From CAZFBR01 sp035353495 [NCBI: uncultured bacterium] (GTDB lineage Bacteria; DAOPZR01), in NCBI GenBank assembly GCA_964517215.1, contig CAZFBR010000005.1, positions 1-41,108 of the forward strand: DNA of 41,108 nt, given 5' to 3'. The notes under the pieces were generated by a model. That model was given only the letters and a program-made list of their open reading frames with translations, ran no database searches and was not told the DNA's origin. The position numbers were made by a program, and so were the translations under genes. Below, one piece after another: positions 1 through 6,964 of this stretch. Positions within the stretch are counted from its first letter, which is position 1; every line of letters starts with the position of its first letter.

Positions 1-332
1 AAGCGCCTGAAGAGCGGCCTGGTCGCGCGGGTGGCGCTGATCCCGGCCAGCGCCTCGCGACACAGCGCATGGACCTCGTCGGCCCGGCGGAAGGCCTTCT
101 CAATCGCCGCCAGCGGCTTGCTCCGGTTCAACACCTGGTTGTTGATCTGCTGCAGGACATCGACGACCACAATGGCCGCCTTCTCCCGCGCCCGGTCGGC
201 CGCCCACGCGGCATACGCGCGAATATACTCGACCGTGAACATCCGGTTTTGAATGCTGATCCCGAGATAGGGATTCCATTGCCGCGCCTCGATCTGCTCG
301 ACCGTCGTATTGAAACAATCCTCGATCCGCAT
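1..332 (-). CDS. Probable tRNA-dependent cyclodipeptide synthase, N-terminal part (cut by window edge)
   Basis: Enzymes of this family join two aminoacyl groups taken from charged tRNAs into a cyclic dipeptide. About 110 residues are visible and the frame is open to the window edge. Residues ~22-33 read YLGISIQNRMFT, matching the family's G-[IV]-S-x-x-N-x-x-F block, whose serine is the covalent nucleophile in AlbC-type enzymes. Downstream come the expected W (AAWAADRA), a buried strand ending in D (AAIVVVDV) and a basic helical stretch with RRADEV. The start ATG lies 3 nt after the DUF5701 stop with GGAGG 8 nt upstream, so translation is probably coupled. It is the last visible gene of a five-gene operon. 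The assignment rests on motif recall; the C-terminal half with the other catalytic residues is outside the window. Confidence 0.58.
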   Translation of the reverse strand, partial: MRIEDCFNTTVEQIEARQWNPYLGISIQNRMFTVEYIRAYAAWAADRAREKAAIVVVDVLQQINNQVLNRSKPLAAIEKAFRRADEVHALCREALAGISATRATRPLFRR

Positions 333-335
333 CGG

Positions 336-992
336 TCAACCTCCGCAATGCGCCGCCACCCGGCCGGCGCAAGACGCCGTGCCCAGCCAGGTGTGCGGCG
401 TATTTTCCCAGCACCAACCGAGGCGCGGTCGGCCGAAACTGATCCACATCGCCGGCACGCGCCGGTCGCCCCGACGCGACCCGGCCATCCAGAAGCAGTT
501 GTACCGCTGCTTGTCCTGCAGCACCTCGGGAAACTGCACCGCCAGCGCCACCCCTTCATCGATGGTCAACGGCAAACGCCGCTGACGCCTGAGACGCGGC
601 AACGCCCGGGCAACCGTCACATTCAGCGTTTTCCGGCCGGTAGCGACATTCAGCAGCAGGTAGGCCGGGGCGTCCGGGACCGGCATCCCGGCGATCAGCG
701 CAAACTCCTCCGGTACCACCGGGCGCATATCGACCAGTCCGGTCTTGCCTTTCACCGTCACGAGCGGCATCACCGCCGCGGCCGCGACCACGCCGGTCTT
801 CACCACTATCACGAACGGGATCCGGCCGCGAGCAGTGCCCGGCGCAATCGGCACCTGCGCCGCCAGTCGGCGCAGCGGCGCGACCATGGCAGTGAATCGC
901 CGCACCGGCATCCGCGCGCGTTGGGGATAACCGAACGCCAGCATCTGCCGCAGCTGCCGGTCGAATTCGGCCACGCCCGGACAATCCGTCAT
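336..992 (-). CDS. DUF5701 family protein
   Basis: A 218-residue protein matching the DUF5701 family along its length: an N-terminal EFDRQ...GYP opening, the hydrophobic strands IPFVIVV, the segment TIDEGVALAVQFPEVL, and the C-terminal signature GDRRVPAMWISFG...LGWCWENTPHTWLGTASCAGR. The family is best known from actinobacteria and has no established biochemical role that I can name. Its start overlaps the stop of the lipoprotein hydrolase gene by 4 nt (ATGA), and its stop is 3 nt before the probable cyclodipeptide synthase. It is therefore translated in the same operon. Tight coupling to a putative cyclodipeptide synthase makes a role in modifying, sensing or resisting that product conceivable, but this is inference only. 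Confidence 0.88.
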   Translation of the reverse strand: MTDCPGVAEFDRQLRQMLAFGYPQRARMPVRRFTAMVAPLRRLAAQVPIAPGTARGRIPFVIVVKTGVVAAAAVMPLVTVKGKTGLVDMRPVVPEEFALIAGMPVPDAPAYLLLNVATGRKTLNVTVARALPRLRRQRRLPLTIDEGVALAVQFPEVLQDKQRYNCFWMAGSRRGDRRVPAMWISFGRPRLGWCWENTPHTWLGTASCAGRVAAHCGG

Positions 993-1867
993 TGCGGATG
1001 CTCCGTGCGCACCGCGGCACTCGGGTGCGCCGGACGGTCAGCCACCGGCGGCAGCGCCAGAAAATCATGCAGCGCCGCCCGATAATCCGGGAAATCGTCC
1101 ATGTCGTTATGCCCGCAGCCGGGCAGTTCCAACACCCGGGTCGGGCCGCGCCAGGCGGCGAGCAGCGCTCGCGACCGTTCCGGCGCGATGGTCGCATCGG
1201 CCAGGCCGATCACCGCCAGCAGCGACGCCGTCGCCCGACGCGCATCGTCATCGGCATCGATGTTATGGCGCAGGATGAGCCGGACCGGCAGGAACCACAT
1301 ATGGTCCTGCGCCACCGCGCTGAACCGGTCGTACGGCGAGACGAGCACCACCCGCTCCACCGGCCGGTCGGCCGCAACGCGCGCGGCAATCCCGGTGCCG
1401 AGGCTCCGCCCCATCACCGCGATATGCCCGGTATCAATGCCCGGCTGCGCCGCCACCGCGTCATAGACCGCCAGCGCGTCGGCGAGCAGTTCCGCCGCCC
1501 CCGGCACGCCCGCATTGGCGCCGTATCCGCGATACGGCACCAGCGCCAGCACCCGCCCGCCGAACGCCGCCTGCTGCTCGACCCGCGCGGAAACCTCCTC
1601 GGCATTGCCGCCGAAGTAGATGACTGCCGGTTGCGACGCGGCGGCAACCTGCATCCCGACCAGCCAGCCGCGGAGCCGCGTGCCGTCAGCGGCGGTCACA
1701 GTCAGTTCCCGCACCCCGGGCCGGCGCGGCAGCGCTTCCGCCCGGCCGGGCGCCAGCGGGCGCGGATGGAAGATTATGCTGCGCTGCCACGAGCAGCTGG
1801 TCAGCAGCAGGCCCAGCGCCAGCAAACCCGCCGCGCAACCGACCGCAATAATCATGCGCCTCCGCAT
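989..1867 (-). CDS. Alpha/beta-hydrolase lipoprotein
   Basis: A 292-residue protein with a lipoprotein signal peptide: MRRRM, a hydrophobic core, and the lipobox L-T-S-C with C25 as the lipidated residue, so it is expected to be membrane-anchored outside the cytoplasm. The rest is an alpha/beta-hydrolase fold. The nucleophile elbow GRSLG places the catalytic serine at S155; D225 (IGLADATIAPE) and H254 (GCGHNDM) complete a credible triad, and FGGN at ~85 is the oxyanion-side loop. It resembles the FrsA/YqiA-like serine hydrolases; the substrate is unknown. ATG at 1867 was chosen because the signal peptide begins there; a second ATG lies 4 codons in. The upstream zinc-ribbon gene ends 5 nt before it and DUF5701 overlaps its stop. 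Confidence 0.85.
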   Translation of the reverse strand: MRRRMIIAVGCAAGLLALGLLLTSCSWQRSIIFHPRPLAPGRAEALPRRPGVRELTVTAADGTRLRGWLVGMQVAAASQPAVIYFGGNAEEVSARVEQQAAFGGRVLALVPYRGYGANAGVPGAAELLADALAVYDAVAAQPGIDTGHIAVMGRSLGTGIAARVAADRPVERVVLVSPYDRFSAVAQDHMWFLPVRLILRHNIDADDDARRATASLLAVIGLADATIAPERSRALLAAWRGPTRVLELPGCGHNDMDDFPDYRAALHDFLALPPVADRPAHPSAAVRTEHPQ

Positions 1868-1872
1868 ACCAC

Positions 1873-2139
1873 TCAGTTTTTCTGCCAGCGCTTGAGTTGG
1901 CGGATATGCGAGGTGTAGAACCAGCGCTTCCACCAGGGCATCCCCTGCCCCTTGAAGATCTGCCGGCAATGCGCGATCATTTCGTCGGCGCTGGCGAAGC
2001 TGCCGAGGAACGCGCCAGCGCGGTAGCAGTGGCTGCAATAGAGCGCGCTCCTGCTGCCGTCCGCCTCCGTACCGCCGCCGTTCGGATCCATCGTCATCGG
2101 CATGCCGCAGCTCTGGCAAAACCCGTCAAATCTCCCCAT
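1873..2139 (-). CDS. Small putative zinc-ribbon protein
   Basis: An 88-residue protein opening with MGRFDGFCQSCGMPM, followed by GTEADGS and YCSHCYRAGAF. The CxxC ... CxxC pattern and the GTEADGS linker are the hallmarks of the 'putative zinc ribbon' family (PF12674-like), often annotated as zinc-ribbon domain proteins of unknown function. The C-terminus (DEMIAHCRQIFKGQGMPWWKRWFY) is basic and amphipathic. The ATG at 2139 has an excellent ribosome binding site (GGAGGA, 7-8 nt upstream), whereas the frame is open further upstream without one. It sits 11 nt behind the small membrane protein gene and 5 nt ahead of the hydrolase, in the same operon. Role unknown. Confidence 0.82.
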   Translation of the reverse strand: MGRFDGFCQSCGMPMTMDPNGGGTEADGSRSALYCSHCYRAGAFLGSFASADEMIAHCRQIFKGQGMPWWKRWFYTSHIRQLKRWQKN

Positions 2140-2150
2140 CGTCTTCCTCC

Positions 2151-2648
2151 TCAGCGGAAATGGCGCAGCACCGCACCCGCCAGCAGTTTCACCGCCAGCA
2201 ATACGCCGGCGATAATGCATCCGCCCGCCGCCCAATTGGCATATCGGATGTGCTGCCGCATTTCAGTGTTGTATGCCGGATGGTTCAAATTGCGCAGCAT
2301 CTCATCGCGATCGCGTCCGCTCTGCACCCGGACCAGCTCGGTATCGTCGCGATCGGCCACCAGGAGCAGGGAATCATGCGTCTGCTTCTGCCGGCGAAAA
2401 GTCAGCCCGTCGATTGACAGCGGCTCCGTGACGCCGTACGCCGCGGGTTCGACCGGTACCCACGCCGGTGAGCAGGCGATACCGGTATCCGCCTTGAGCG
2501 CCGCAAACATCTGCAGCATGTCGCCCTGAAGCGCCCCCATCTTGCTGTACCAGACGCTGCGGATCAGCGCGGGTACCGCAACTGATGCCGACAATCCACA
2601 CCCCATCAGCGCCACCGCCACCAGCCAGGCCAGCATTTTGCCGCGCAT
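2151..2648 (-). CDS. Hypothetical protein with two membrane segments
   Basis: A 165-residue protein I do not recognise. It has an N-terminal hydrophobic segment (MLAWLVAVALMGCGLSASVAVPAL), a polar middle of about 110 residues, and a C-terminal hydrophobic segment (AAGGCIIAGVLLAVKLLAGAVL). The likely topology is two membrane passes with the central domain outside the cytoplasm. Two ATGs are possible, at 2666 and 2648. The second is preferred because GGAGG lies 5 nt upstream of it. An extended -10 element lies about 30 nt upstream, making this the first gene of the operon that ends in the putative cyclodipeptide synthase. Confidence 0.65.
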   Translation of the reverse strand: MRGKMLAWLVAVALMGCGLSASVAVPALIRSVWYSKMGALQGDMLQMFAALKADTGIACSPAWVPVEPAAYGVTEPLSIDGLTFRRQKQTHDSLLLVADRDDTELVRVQSGRDRDEMLRNLNHPAYNTEMRQHIRYANWAAGGCIIAGVLLAVKLLAGAVLRHFR

Positions 2649-2678
2649 GCGCGCCTCCGGTTTCATGTTATGTCCGCC

Positions 2679-2687
2679 AGTATACCA
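2679..2687 (-). promoter_or_regulatory. Extended -10 promoter element for the five-gene operon
   Basis: On the minus strand the sequence TGG-TATACT forms an extended -10 box (TGnTATACT). No convincing -35 hexamer lies 17 nt upstream, which is common for extended -10 promoters. Transcription would start near 2672, just ahead of the membrane-protein gene. Confidence 0.5.
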
Positions 2688-2700
2688 CAGGCAACCGGCG

Positions 2701-2716
2701 CGTGCCCGCAGGCACG
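2701..2716 (-). terminator. Hairpin immediately after the SET-domain gene
   Basis: A perfect 6-bp stem (CGTGCC/GGCACG) with a 4-nt loop lies directly after the SET gene stop codon. No T-run follows on the minus strand, so it may be an RNA-stabilising hairpin or a weak/Rho-assisted terminator rather than a classical intrinsic one. Confidence 0.35.
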
Positions 2717-2717
2717 G

Positions 2718-3176
2718 TCAGCGGGCGGGCAGGGTCGGGACGAGATCCTCGCGGACGATATAGCCGCGGCAGTTCGCCGCGCCGCAGCGGCAGGGATGGT
2801 CGGTCAGGTCGCCGCTGGCGAAGCAGTAATCGTAGGTCAACTCCTCGCCCGGCGCGATATCGCGCACGGCATGCAGCCAGATGCAGTCGCCGTAATTGAT
2901 CGATTCGCAGTTCGGGTCGCAGGAATGGTTGATATGGCGCGCCGTGTTCCAGCGCACATTGCCGTTGATATCGAAGCGGCGGTTGAGCTCGAAGAGATAG
3001 ACGCACCCCTCCGCCTCGCGCGCGCCGATGCGTTCCGCCTCGCGCTTGGTCACCCGCGTGCCCGTATACTTGATGATCCGCGTCCCCTCCGGGATCGCGA
3101 GCTTCGCGTAGATGCCCGTGCCGTGGATGCGCGAGGCGCGCACCTCGACATACGGCGATTTCGTCGGTTGCGGCAT
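2718..3176 (-). CDS. SET-domain protein-lysine methyltransferase
   Basis: A 152-residue, essentially stand-alone SET domain that would transfer methyl groups from S-adenosylmethionine to protein lysines. Visible motifs: HGTGIYA (18-24, the GxG cofactor site), the pseudoknot motif NHSCDPNCE (83-91), the catalytic tyrosine in ELTYDYCF (Y117), and a post-SET zinc-binding tail with C129, C131 and C136 (CRCGAANCRG), which would pair with C86. The start at 3176 has GGGGAGAG upstream and a good promoter 47 nt further up. Such small SET proteins occur scattered in bacteria, including Chlamydiae and Verrucomicrobia. The target could be a DNA-binding or ribosomal protein, but nothing here identifies it. 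It is separated from both neighbouring operons. Confidence 0.92.
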   Translation of the reverse strand: MPQPTKSPYVEVRASRIHGTGIYAKLAIPEGTRIIKYTGTRVTKREAERIGAREAEGCVYLFELNRRFDINGNVRWNTARHINHSCDPNCESINYGDCIWLHAVRDIAPGEELTYDYCFASGDLTDHPCRCGAANCRGYIVREDLVPTLPAR

Positions 3177-3222
3177 GACATTCTCTCCCCAGCGGCACCC
3201 GCATTCGCGTGCGCCGGGCAGG

Positions 3223-3251
3223 AAGGTAGCAGACGAGTTTCCCGTTGTCAA
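3223..3251 (-). promoter_or_regulatory. Sigma70-like promoter of the SET-domain gene
   Basis: Minus strand: -35 TTGACA at 3251-3246, 17-nt spacer, -10 TACCTT at 3228-3223. Start of transcription near 3216, about 40 nt before the ATG. It lies downstream of the group B-type hydrogenase gene, so the SET gene can be transcribed independently of that operon. Confidence 0.6.
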
Positions 3252-3352
3252 TAACCCGCTACCGGTTCCTCGCGCAGCCCGCGTCGCACCGGGCCTTCTC
3301 TTCGCCGCACAGCCGCAACCGCCCCGACAACCGTGCACCCGTCCGGCGCGCG

Positions 3353-4801
3353 TCAGCGGGCGGCGGACTGCGGTAGCGGACTGGCCTCGGCCAGCTGCCG
3401 CACCGCGCGGGCCGCCAATTCAGGCGGGGTGATGACCCCCGGCCCGGCGATGCAACCGCCGGCGCAGGACATTACCTCGATAAAGTTGCCGGGCGCCTTG
3501 CCGGTCTTGGCATAGGCGCGCAGCGCGGCGAGCGCCTTCTTGTCGAGCCCGTTGACCTGGCAGGGGGTGAACGGCCCATCGTGCACCAGCGGGGCGATGC
3601 CGGCCGCCACCCCGCCGGCAAGCGCAAACCCGCGCCCGCCGCGCCCGGCGGGTTCGGCCGGCGCCTCGTCGGCGCAGGCGGCAACGTCGATATCCCGCGC
3701 CACGAAGAGCGCGCCCAGTTCCTCGAAGGTGAGCACATAATCGACCAGCGGATCGTCGATCCCCTCCTTGCGCTTGGCCACGCACGGCCCGATAAAGACA
3801 ATCACCGCATCGGGGTACTGCGCGCGCGCCAGTTCCGCGGCGTAATGCATCGGCGTGCGGGTGGCGGAGACCCGGTCCGCCAGCGCCGGGAGGTGCTTGC
3901 GCACCGCCTCGAAATAGGCGGGGCAGCAGGACGAGGTCATGAACGGCGCGCCCGCGCGCATGCGCTCGTCGAACTCCTCCGCCTCGCGCTGCGCGGTGAT
4001 CTCCGCGCCGTGCGCCACCTCGACGACCGCAGTGAAACCGAGGTCGCGGCAGGCGCGCATGATCTGCCCGAAGGCGGCGGGGAACTGTCCGGCAATGGCG
4101 GGCGCCGCCAGGGCGACAACCGGGCGCGGGCGCTGCAGCGCACCGATCACATCGACGATCTGCGATTTCTCCATGATCGCCCCGAACGGGCAGGCCTGCT
4201 TGCACTTGCCGCAGTAGATGCATTTGCGGTAGTCGATATGCTCCTTGCCCGCCTCGTCCTGGCTGATGGCACCGACCGGGCAGGCCTCCTCGCAGGGGAT
4301 GGGGACGTAGATAATGGCATGGTACGGGCAGACCTTCTGGCACTGCCCGCAGCTGATGCAGGCGGCGGGGTCGATCACCGAATGGCCGTGCTGCACGGTG
4401 ATCGCCTGGCGCGGGCAGACGGTGGTGCAGGGGCGGGCGAGGCAGCCGCGGCAGGCGTTGGTGACGAAGTAGTTGGCGCGCACGCAGGCGCTGCACCCCT
4501 CGTCGACCACGGTAAGGATCGGCTCGCTGACCGCGGGTCGGGCGAGCGCCTCGGCGGCGAGATCGGCGAGCGGACGCAATTCGTCCGTGCTCTCGCAGCT
4601 GAACCCGAGCAGCGCCTGCAGCCGCTGGCGGACGATGGCGCGCGAATGGTGGACGCAGCAGCGGTAGGTCTTCCCGTTCTTCGGGTAGCGCTCGACCGGG
4701 ATGCGGTCGACCTGGTCGCGCAGGGTCCCGGCAAAGGCGAGCTTCGCCACCCAGACGAGCAGCTCGCGCCGCTTCAGCGTGGCGTTGTTGTCGCGGGCCA
4801 T
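3353..4801 (-). CDS. [FeFe] hydrogenase, group B-like, monomeric
   Basis: A 482-residue protein with several iron-sulfur clusters and an H-cluster domain. After an N-terminal region with paired cysteines (C48, C49) come CxxC...CxxC...CPRQAI (103-134), two classical [4Fe-4S] ferredoxin motifs (C148xxCxxCxxxCP and C194xxCxxCxxxCP) and an extra EEACPVGAI. The three H-cluster loops are L1 SSCCPAY (C292, C293), L2 FIGPCVAKRKE (C339) and L3 EVMSCAGGCIAGP (C445, C449), a form typical of group B rather than the TSCCPxW / MPCxxKxxE of group A. It probably couples reduced ferredoxin to H2 production. It follows a small [2Fe-2S] ferredoxin gene by 4 nt with AGGAAG upstream. A paralogue of the same length lies at 35769. 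Confidence 0.88.
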   Translation of the reverse strand: MARDNNATLKRRELLVWVAKLAFAGTLRDQVDRIPVERYPKNGKTYRCCVHHSRAIVRQRLQALLGFSCESTDELRPLADLAAEALARPAVSEPILTVVDEGCSACVRANYFVTNACRGCLARPCTTVCPRQAITVQHGHSVIDPAACISCGQCQKVCPYHAIIYVPIPCEEACPVGAISQDEAGKEHIDYRKCIYCGKCKQACPFGAIMEKSQIVDVIGALQRPRPVVALAAPAIAGQFPAAFGQIMRACRDLGFTAVVEVAHGAEITAQREAEEFDERMRAGAPFMTSSCCPAYFEAVRKHLPALADRVSATRTPMHYAAELARAQYPDAVIVFIGPCVAKRKEGIDDPLVDYVLTFEELGALFVARDIDVAACADEAPAEPAGRGGRGFALAGGVAAGIAPLVHDGPFTPCQVNGLDKKALAALRAYAKTGKAPGNFIEVMSCAGGCIAGPGVITPPELAARAVRQLAEASPLPQSAAR

Positions 4802-4805
4802 GGCG

Positions 4806-5069
4806 TCACTTCCTCCCCGCCAGCCGGGCCAGGATGAGCTCGCGCACCTTTTCCTGCGTCGCCGCCGCCACCAGCTCGCCGTCGATGACCACGAACGGGG
4901 TCTTGCCGCATTCCGGCCGGCGGCAGTTGTCCATGCAGGCGCGCCCGACCAGTTCCAGCCGGTCGTGCAGTTCCGGCGGCAGCTGGGCCGCCAGCATGAG
5001 CAGGTCGGCCCCGCCCATCAGGTAGCACGCCGTCCCGGTGCAGATCTCCAGTTTCACCTTCGTCGCCAT
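4806..5069 (-). CDS. Thioredoxin-like [2Fe-2S] ferredoxin (NuoE C-terminal type)
   Basis: An 87-residue protein of the NuoE/HoxE-like thioredoxin-fold ferredoxin family. The four cluster ligands are in EICTGTACYLMGG (C10, C15) and RACMDNCRRPEC (C45, C49), the usual spacing for this [2Fe-2S] fold. In hydrogenase operons such proteins pass electrons to or from the Fe-S-rich catalytic subunit. The ATG has AAAGGAG 8 nt upstream, and the group B-type hydrogenase starts 4 nt after its stop, so the two very probably act together. A second member at 8680 is paired with the sensory hydrogenase; here the spacing between the last two ligands is followed by an extra ECGK insertion. Confidence 0.88.
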   Translation of the reverse strand: MATKVKLEICTGTACYLMGGADLLMLAAQLPPELHDRLELVGRACMDNCRRPECGKTPFVVIDGELVAAATQEKVRELILARLAGRK

Positions 5070-5577
5070 CGTCCGCTCCTTTCACCGCAATGCTCGTCGT
5101 TCCTCGCGCTCTCCCGTCCCGATACGCTTGCCTGCTTGTGCCGTCTGCCCTTGCGCGTTGTGTCGGCGGGGTGTCTGCTTTTTCTGGTGACTGCTCACCG
5201 TCATGGCACTGGTTTCTCTCCCGCCAGAATCGGTGCAGCGTGAGGACAACGAACTCTCCGCCCCTCACCTGCCGCTTCGCGGCTTCCTCTCCCGTCGGGA
5301 GAGGAACAACAAATTGCATCCCTGTCTTTTCCTTCCTGCTTTTCTTTCCCGCTTTTCTTTCCCGCAGGAAAAGGCGGCGGACTCCTTTCTGTTCCTGCGC
5401 CTGATATATCCCGCCCGCGCCCGCGTCACCCCTATCCACCCGCATTCGCGTCACACCTCTCCGCCCGCGTTCGCGTCGCACCTCTCCGCCCGCTCCCACA
5501 TCACGACCGATCCCGCCCGCGCTCGCGTCGCACCTCTCCGCGCGTGTTCGCGTCGTGCCTATCCGCCTGCGCCCGTG
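5070..5577. other. 508-bp non-coding gap inside the hydrogenase locus
   Basis: No gene is supported here. It contains a REP-like hairpin pair (5260-5306), pyrimidine-rich near-repeats around 5325-5370 (CTTTTC... mirrored by AGGAAAAG), a short hairpin at 5186-5199 (GGTGA-CTGC-TCACC), and a seven-unit 25-bp tandem array (5411-5587). No convincing minus-strand promoter for the downstream ferredoxin-hydrogenase pair was found, so that pair may depend on read-through from the promoter at 9000-9028. Confidence 0.7.
5260..5306. repeat. REP-like double hairpin
   Basis: Two strong palindromes lie in tandem: GCCGC-TTC-GCGGC at 5269-5281 and CCTCTCCC-GTC-GGGAGAGG (8-bp stem) just after it, preceded by CCCCTCACCTGCC. 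This arrangement is typical of dispersed intergenic palindromic elements in many bacterial genomes. Only one copy is present in this window. Confidence 0.5.
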
Positions 5578-5587
5578 TCACAAGTAG
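5411..5587. repeat. 25-bp degenerate tandem repeat, seven units
   Basis: Seven head-to-tail units start at 5411, 5436, 5461, 5486, 5513, 5538 and 5563. Each opens with CCGCCCGCG, has a central TCGCGTC and ends ACCTCT or CCTAT. Period is 25 bp; the fourth unit is most divergent and 2 bp longer. The last unit runs through the stop codon of the phosphatase gene, so the array starts inside that gene's 3' end. No spacers separate the units. Confidence 0.8.
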
Positions 5588-6753
5588 GTGATGCGCACAT
5601 CCTTCAGGTGGCGGTTCTCCAGCGCCAGCCGCATGCGGCGGATGATCGTGCGGCGGATCTCGAGGTCGGCGGGCACGCTCGGGTCGTAATGCCGGTCGTT
5701 GATCCGCGTCCCGACGACGAAATGCACCCTGTCGCTGTCGAGCAGCTGCGCCACCAGCTGGGTCGCGCCGTTGACCCGCCCTGCGTCGCGCCCGCCCGTT
5801 TCGAGCAGTTCGCAGGCGCGGGCGAGGGTGAGGATCCCCTCGGTCACCAGCGCGAACCCGGGCATCGCCCCGCAGGGGGGGACCTCGGGATCGAGCCGCC
5901 GCAGGTCGACGGTGACGGTGCGCTGCAGCTCGCGCGCGAGGATGGCAGCGGTCGTCCCGCCGCAGACGACCTTCGTCCCGGTAAAACGCTCGGTCATCGC
6001 CGCCAGCTCGCGGTCGCGATCCGGGGTGATCGGCGGCCCGCTGACCACCAGCAGCTCGCGCGGCTCGCGCAGGTAGACGACACCGCAGGTGATGTCGTCC
6101 CGGCACTGCATGCGGTCGTGCCGCTTCGCCTCGCCGGTGACCAGCCGCGCCAGCGCGCGCGCGGAGAGGTCGGGCCGGTCGGCCACCGCCTGCGCGGCGA
6201 AGGCCTGCACCCGGTCGGCGCCCCAGCCGAGCGGGGTCGCCGCCCCGCCCATCCCCGCCTGGGTCACCCCGTCGGAGCAGAGGATGATGCGGTCCTCGCG
6301 CTGCGCGGTGAAGGCGGTGACGCGCAGGGTGCGGCGTTCCGGCCCGGCCACCGTCAGCGTTTCCGCCGGCGGGGGGAGCGGCAGCGCGCAGCCGCCGCGC
6401 AGCAGCATTGCCGGCGGATTGTCGAACTCGATCAGTTTCGCCTGCCCGTCGCGCCGCAGGTCGAGGATGGTGAAGGTGGCGTAGCTGATCTTCCGCTCGC
6501 GGCAGACCGGCAGGGTGCGCATGATCGCCTCGACCGACCGCAGCAGGTGATTGTCGTCGGTGACGAAGCGGCGGGCCATGGTCGCGGTCAGGGCGGAAAG
6601 GACGCGCGCCTTGATCCCGCTCCCGAGCCCGTCGGAGAGGACGGCGACGATGCGCCCGGGTTCGGGTGCGCGGGCGGACAGGAAGAAGTCGCCGCTCACC
6701 CGCTGCGCCCGCTTCTGCTCCTGGTGACTCCCCACTTCGAAGAAGGTGGCCAT
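5578..6753 (-). CDS. SpoIIE-type PP2C serine/threonine phosphatase linked to the sensory hydrogenase
   Basis: A 391-residue protein with an N-terminal SpoIIE/PP2C phosphatase domain (to about residue 245). Metal-binding aspartates are visible in SGDFF (D22), VLSDGLGSG (D41) and ILCSDGVTQAG (D161), which is the order expected for the family. Residues ~262-391 form an extra C-terminal domain (LLVVSGPPITPDRDREL...) that I recognise only as accompanying this phosphatase type. In phosphatase-linked sensory [FeFe] hydrogenase loci (group C3) the phosphatase follows the hydrogenase gene and is thought to relay its signal to a Ser/Thr phosphorylation target. The ATG has GGAG 9 nt upstream. A 211-bp stretch of in-frame duplicated sequence separates it from hydS, and a 25-bp tandem array begins at its stop codon. 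Confidence 0.87.
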   Translation of the reverse strand: MATFFEVGSHQEQKRAQRVSGDFFLSARAPEPGRIVAVLSDGLGSGIKARVLSALTATMARRFVTDDNHLLRSVEAIMRTLPVCRERKISYATFTILDLRRDGQAKLIEFDNPPAMLLRGGCALPLPPPAETLTVAGPERRTLRVTAFTAQREDRIILCSDGVTQAGMGGAATPLGWGADRVQAFAAQAVADRPDLSARALARLVTGEAKRHDRMQCRDDITCGVVYLREPRELLVVSGPPITPDRDRELAAMTERFTGTKVVCGGTTAAILARELQRTVTVDLRRLDPEVPPCGAMPGFALVTEGILTLARACELLETGGRDAGRVNGATQLVAQLLDSDRVHFVVGTRINDRHYDPSVPADLEIRRTIIRRMRLALENRHLKDVRITYL

Positions 6754-6964
6754 GCGTCAGCGCTCCATCCCGGCGTCGGGCGGATCACACAGCCCGTTCA
6801 CCGTCATCAACCGCAGCGCCCTTCCCGGCAGCATCGCCACCGCGCGCGCACTCTGACCCGGCGCCGGGCGCAGATCACACAGCTCGTGCACCTTCATCAG
6901 CTGATTAAACAGCCCGTTCACCGTCATCAACCGCAGTGCCCTTCCCGGCAGCGTCGCCACGGCA
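6754..6964 (-). repeat. ~120-bp tandem duplication between hydS and the phosphatase gene
   Basis: Two copies of a 59-60-bp block, at 6782-6840 and 6902-6960, differ at only a few positions and are 120 bp apart. A third, shorter copy of part of it lies at 6870-6900. The end of hydS (CCGGGACGGAGCGCTGATGC, minus strand) is itself echoed just before the phosphatase start (CCGGGATGGAGCGCTGACGC) and more weakly in the middle. The whole behaves as about 2.3 copies of a 120-bp unit that carries the ribosome binding site. On the minus strand a GTG-started frame of 67 codons (6960-6757) reads through all copies without a stop, with LMTVNGL repeated. It might be expressed, but the simplest reading is a non-essential duplication. 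Confidence 0.75.

Noticed and set aside
5411-5587. Tandem array considered as a CRISPR array
   Set aside because: Units are contiguous, with no spacers, only partly conserved, and no cas genes are present.
6757-6960. 67-codon GTG-started frame as a definite gene
   Set aside because: It is built entirely from the duplicated block and has no family; kept only as part of the repeat description.
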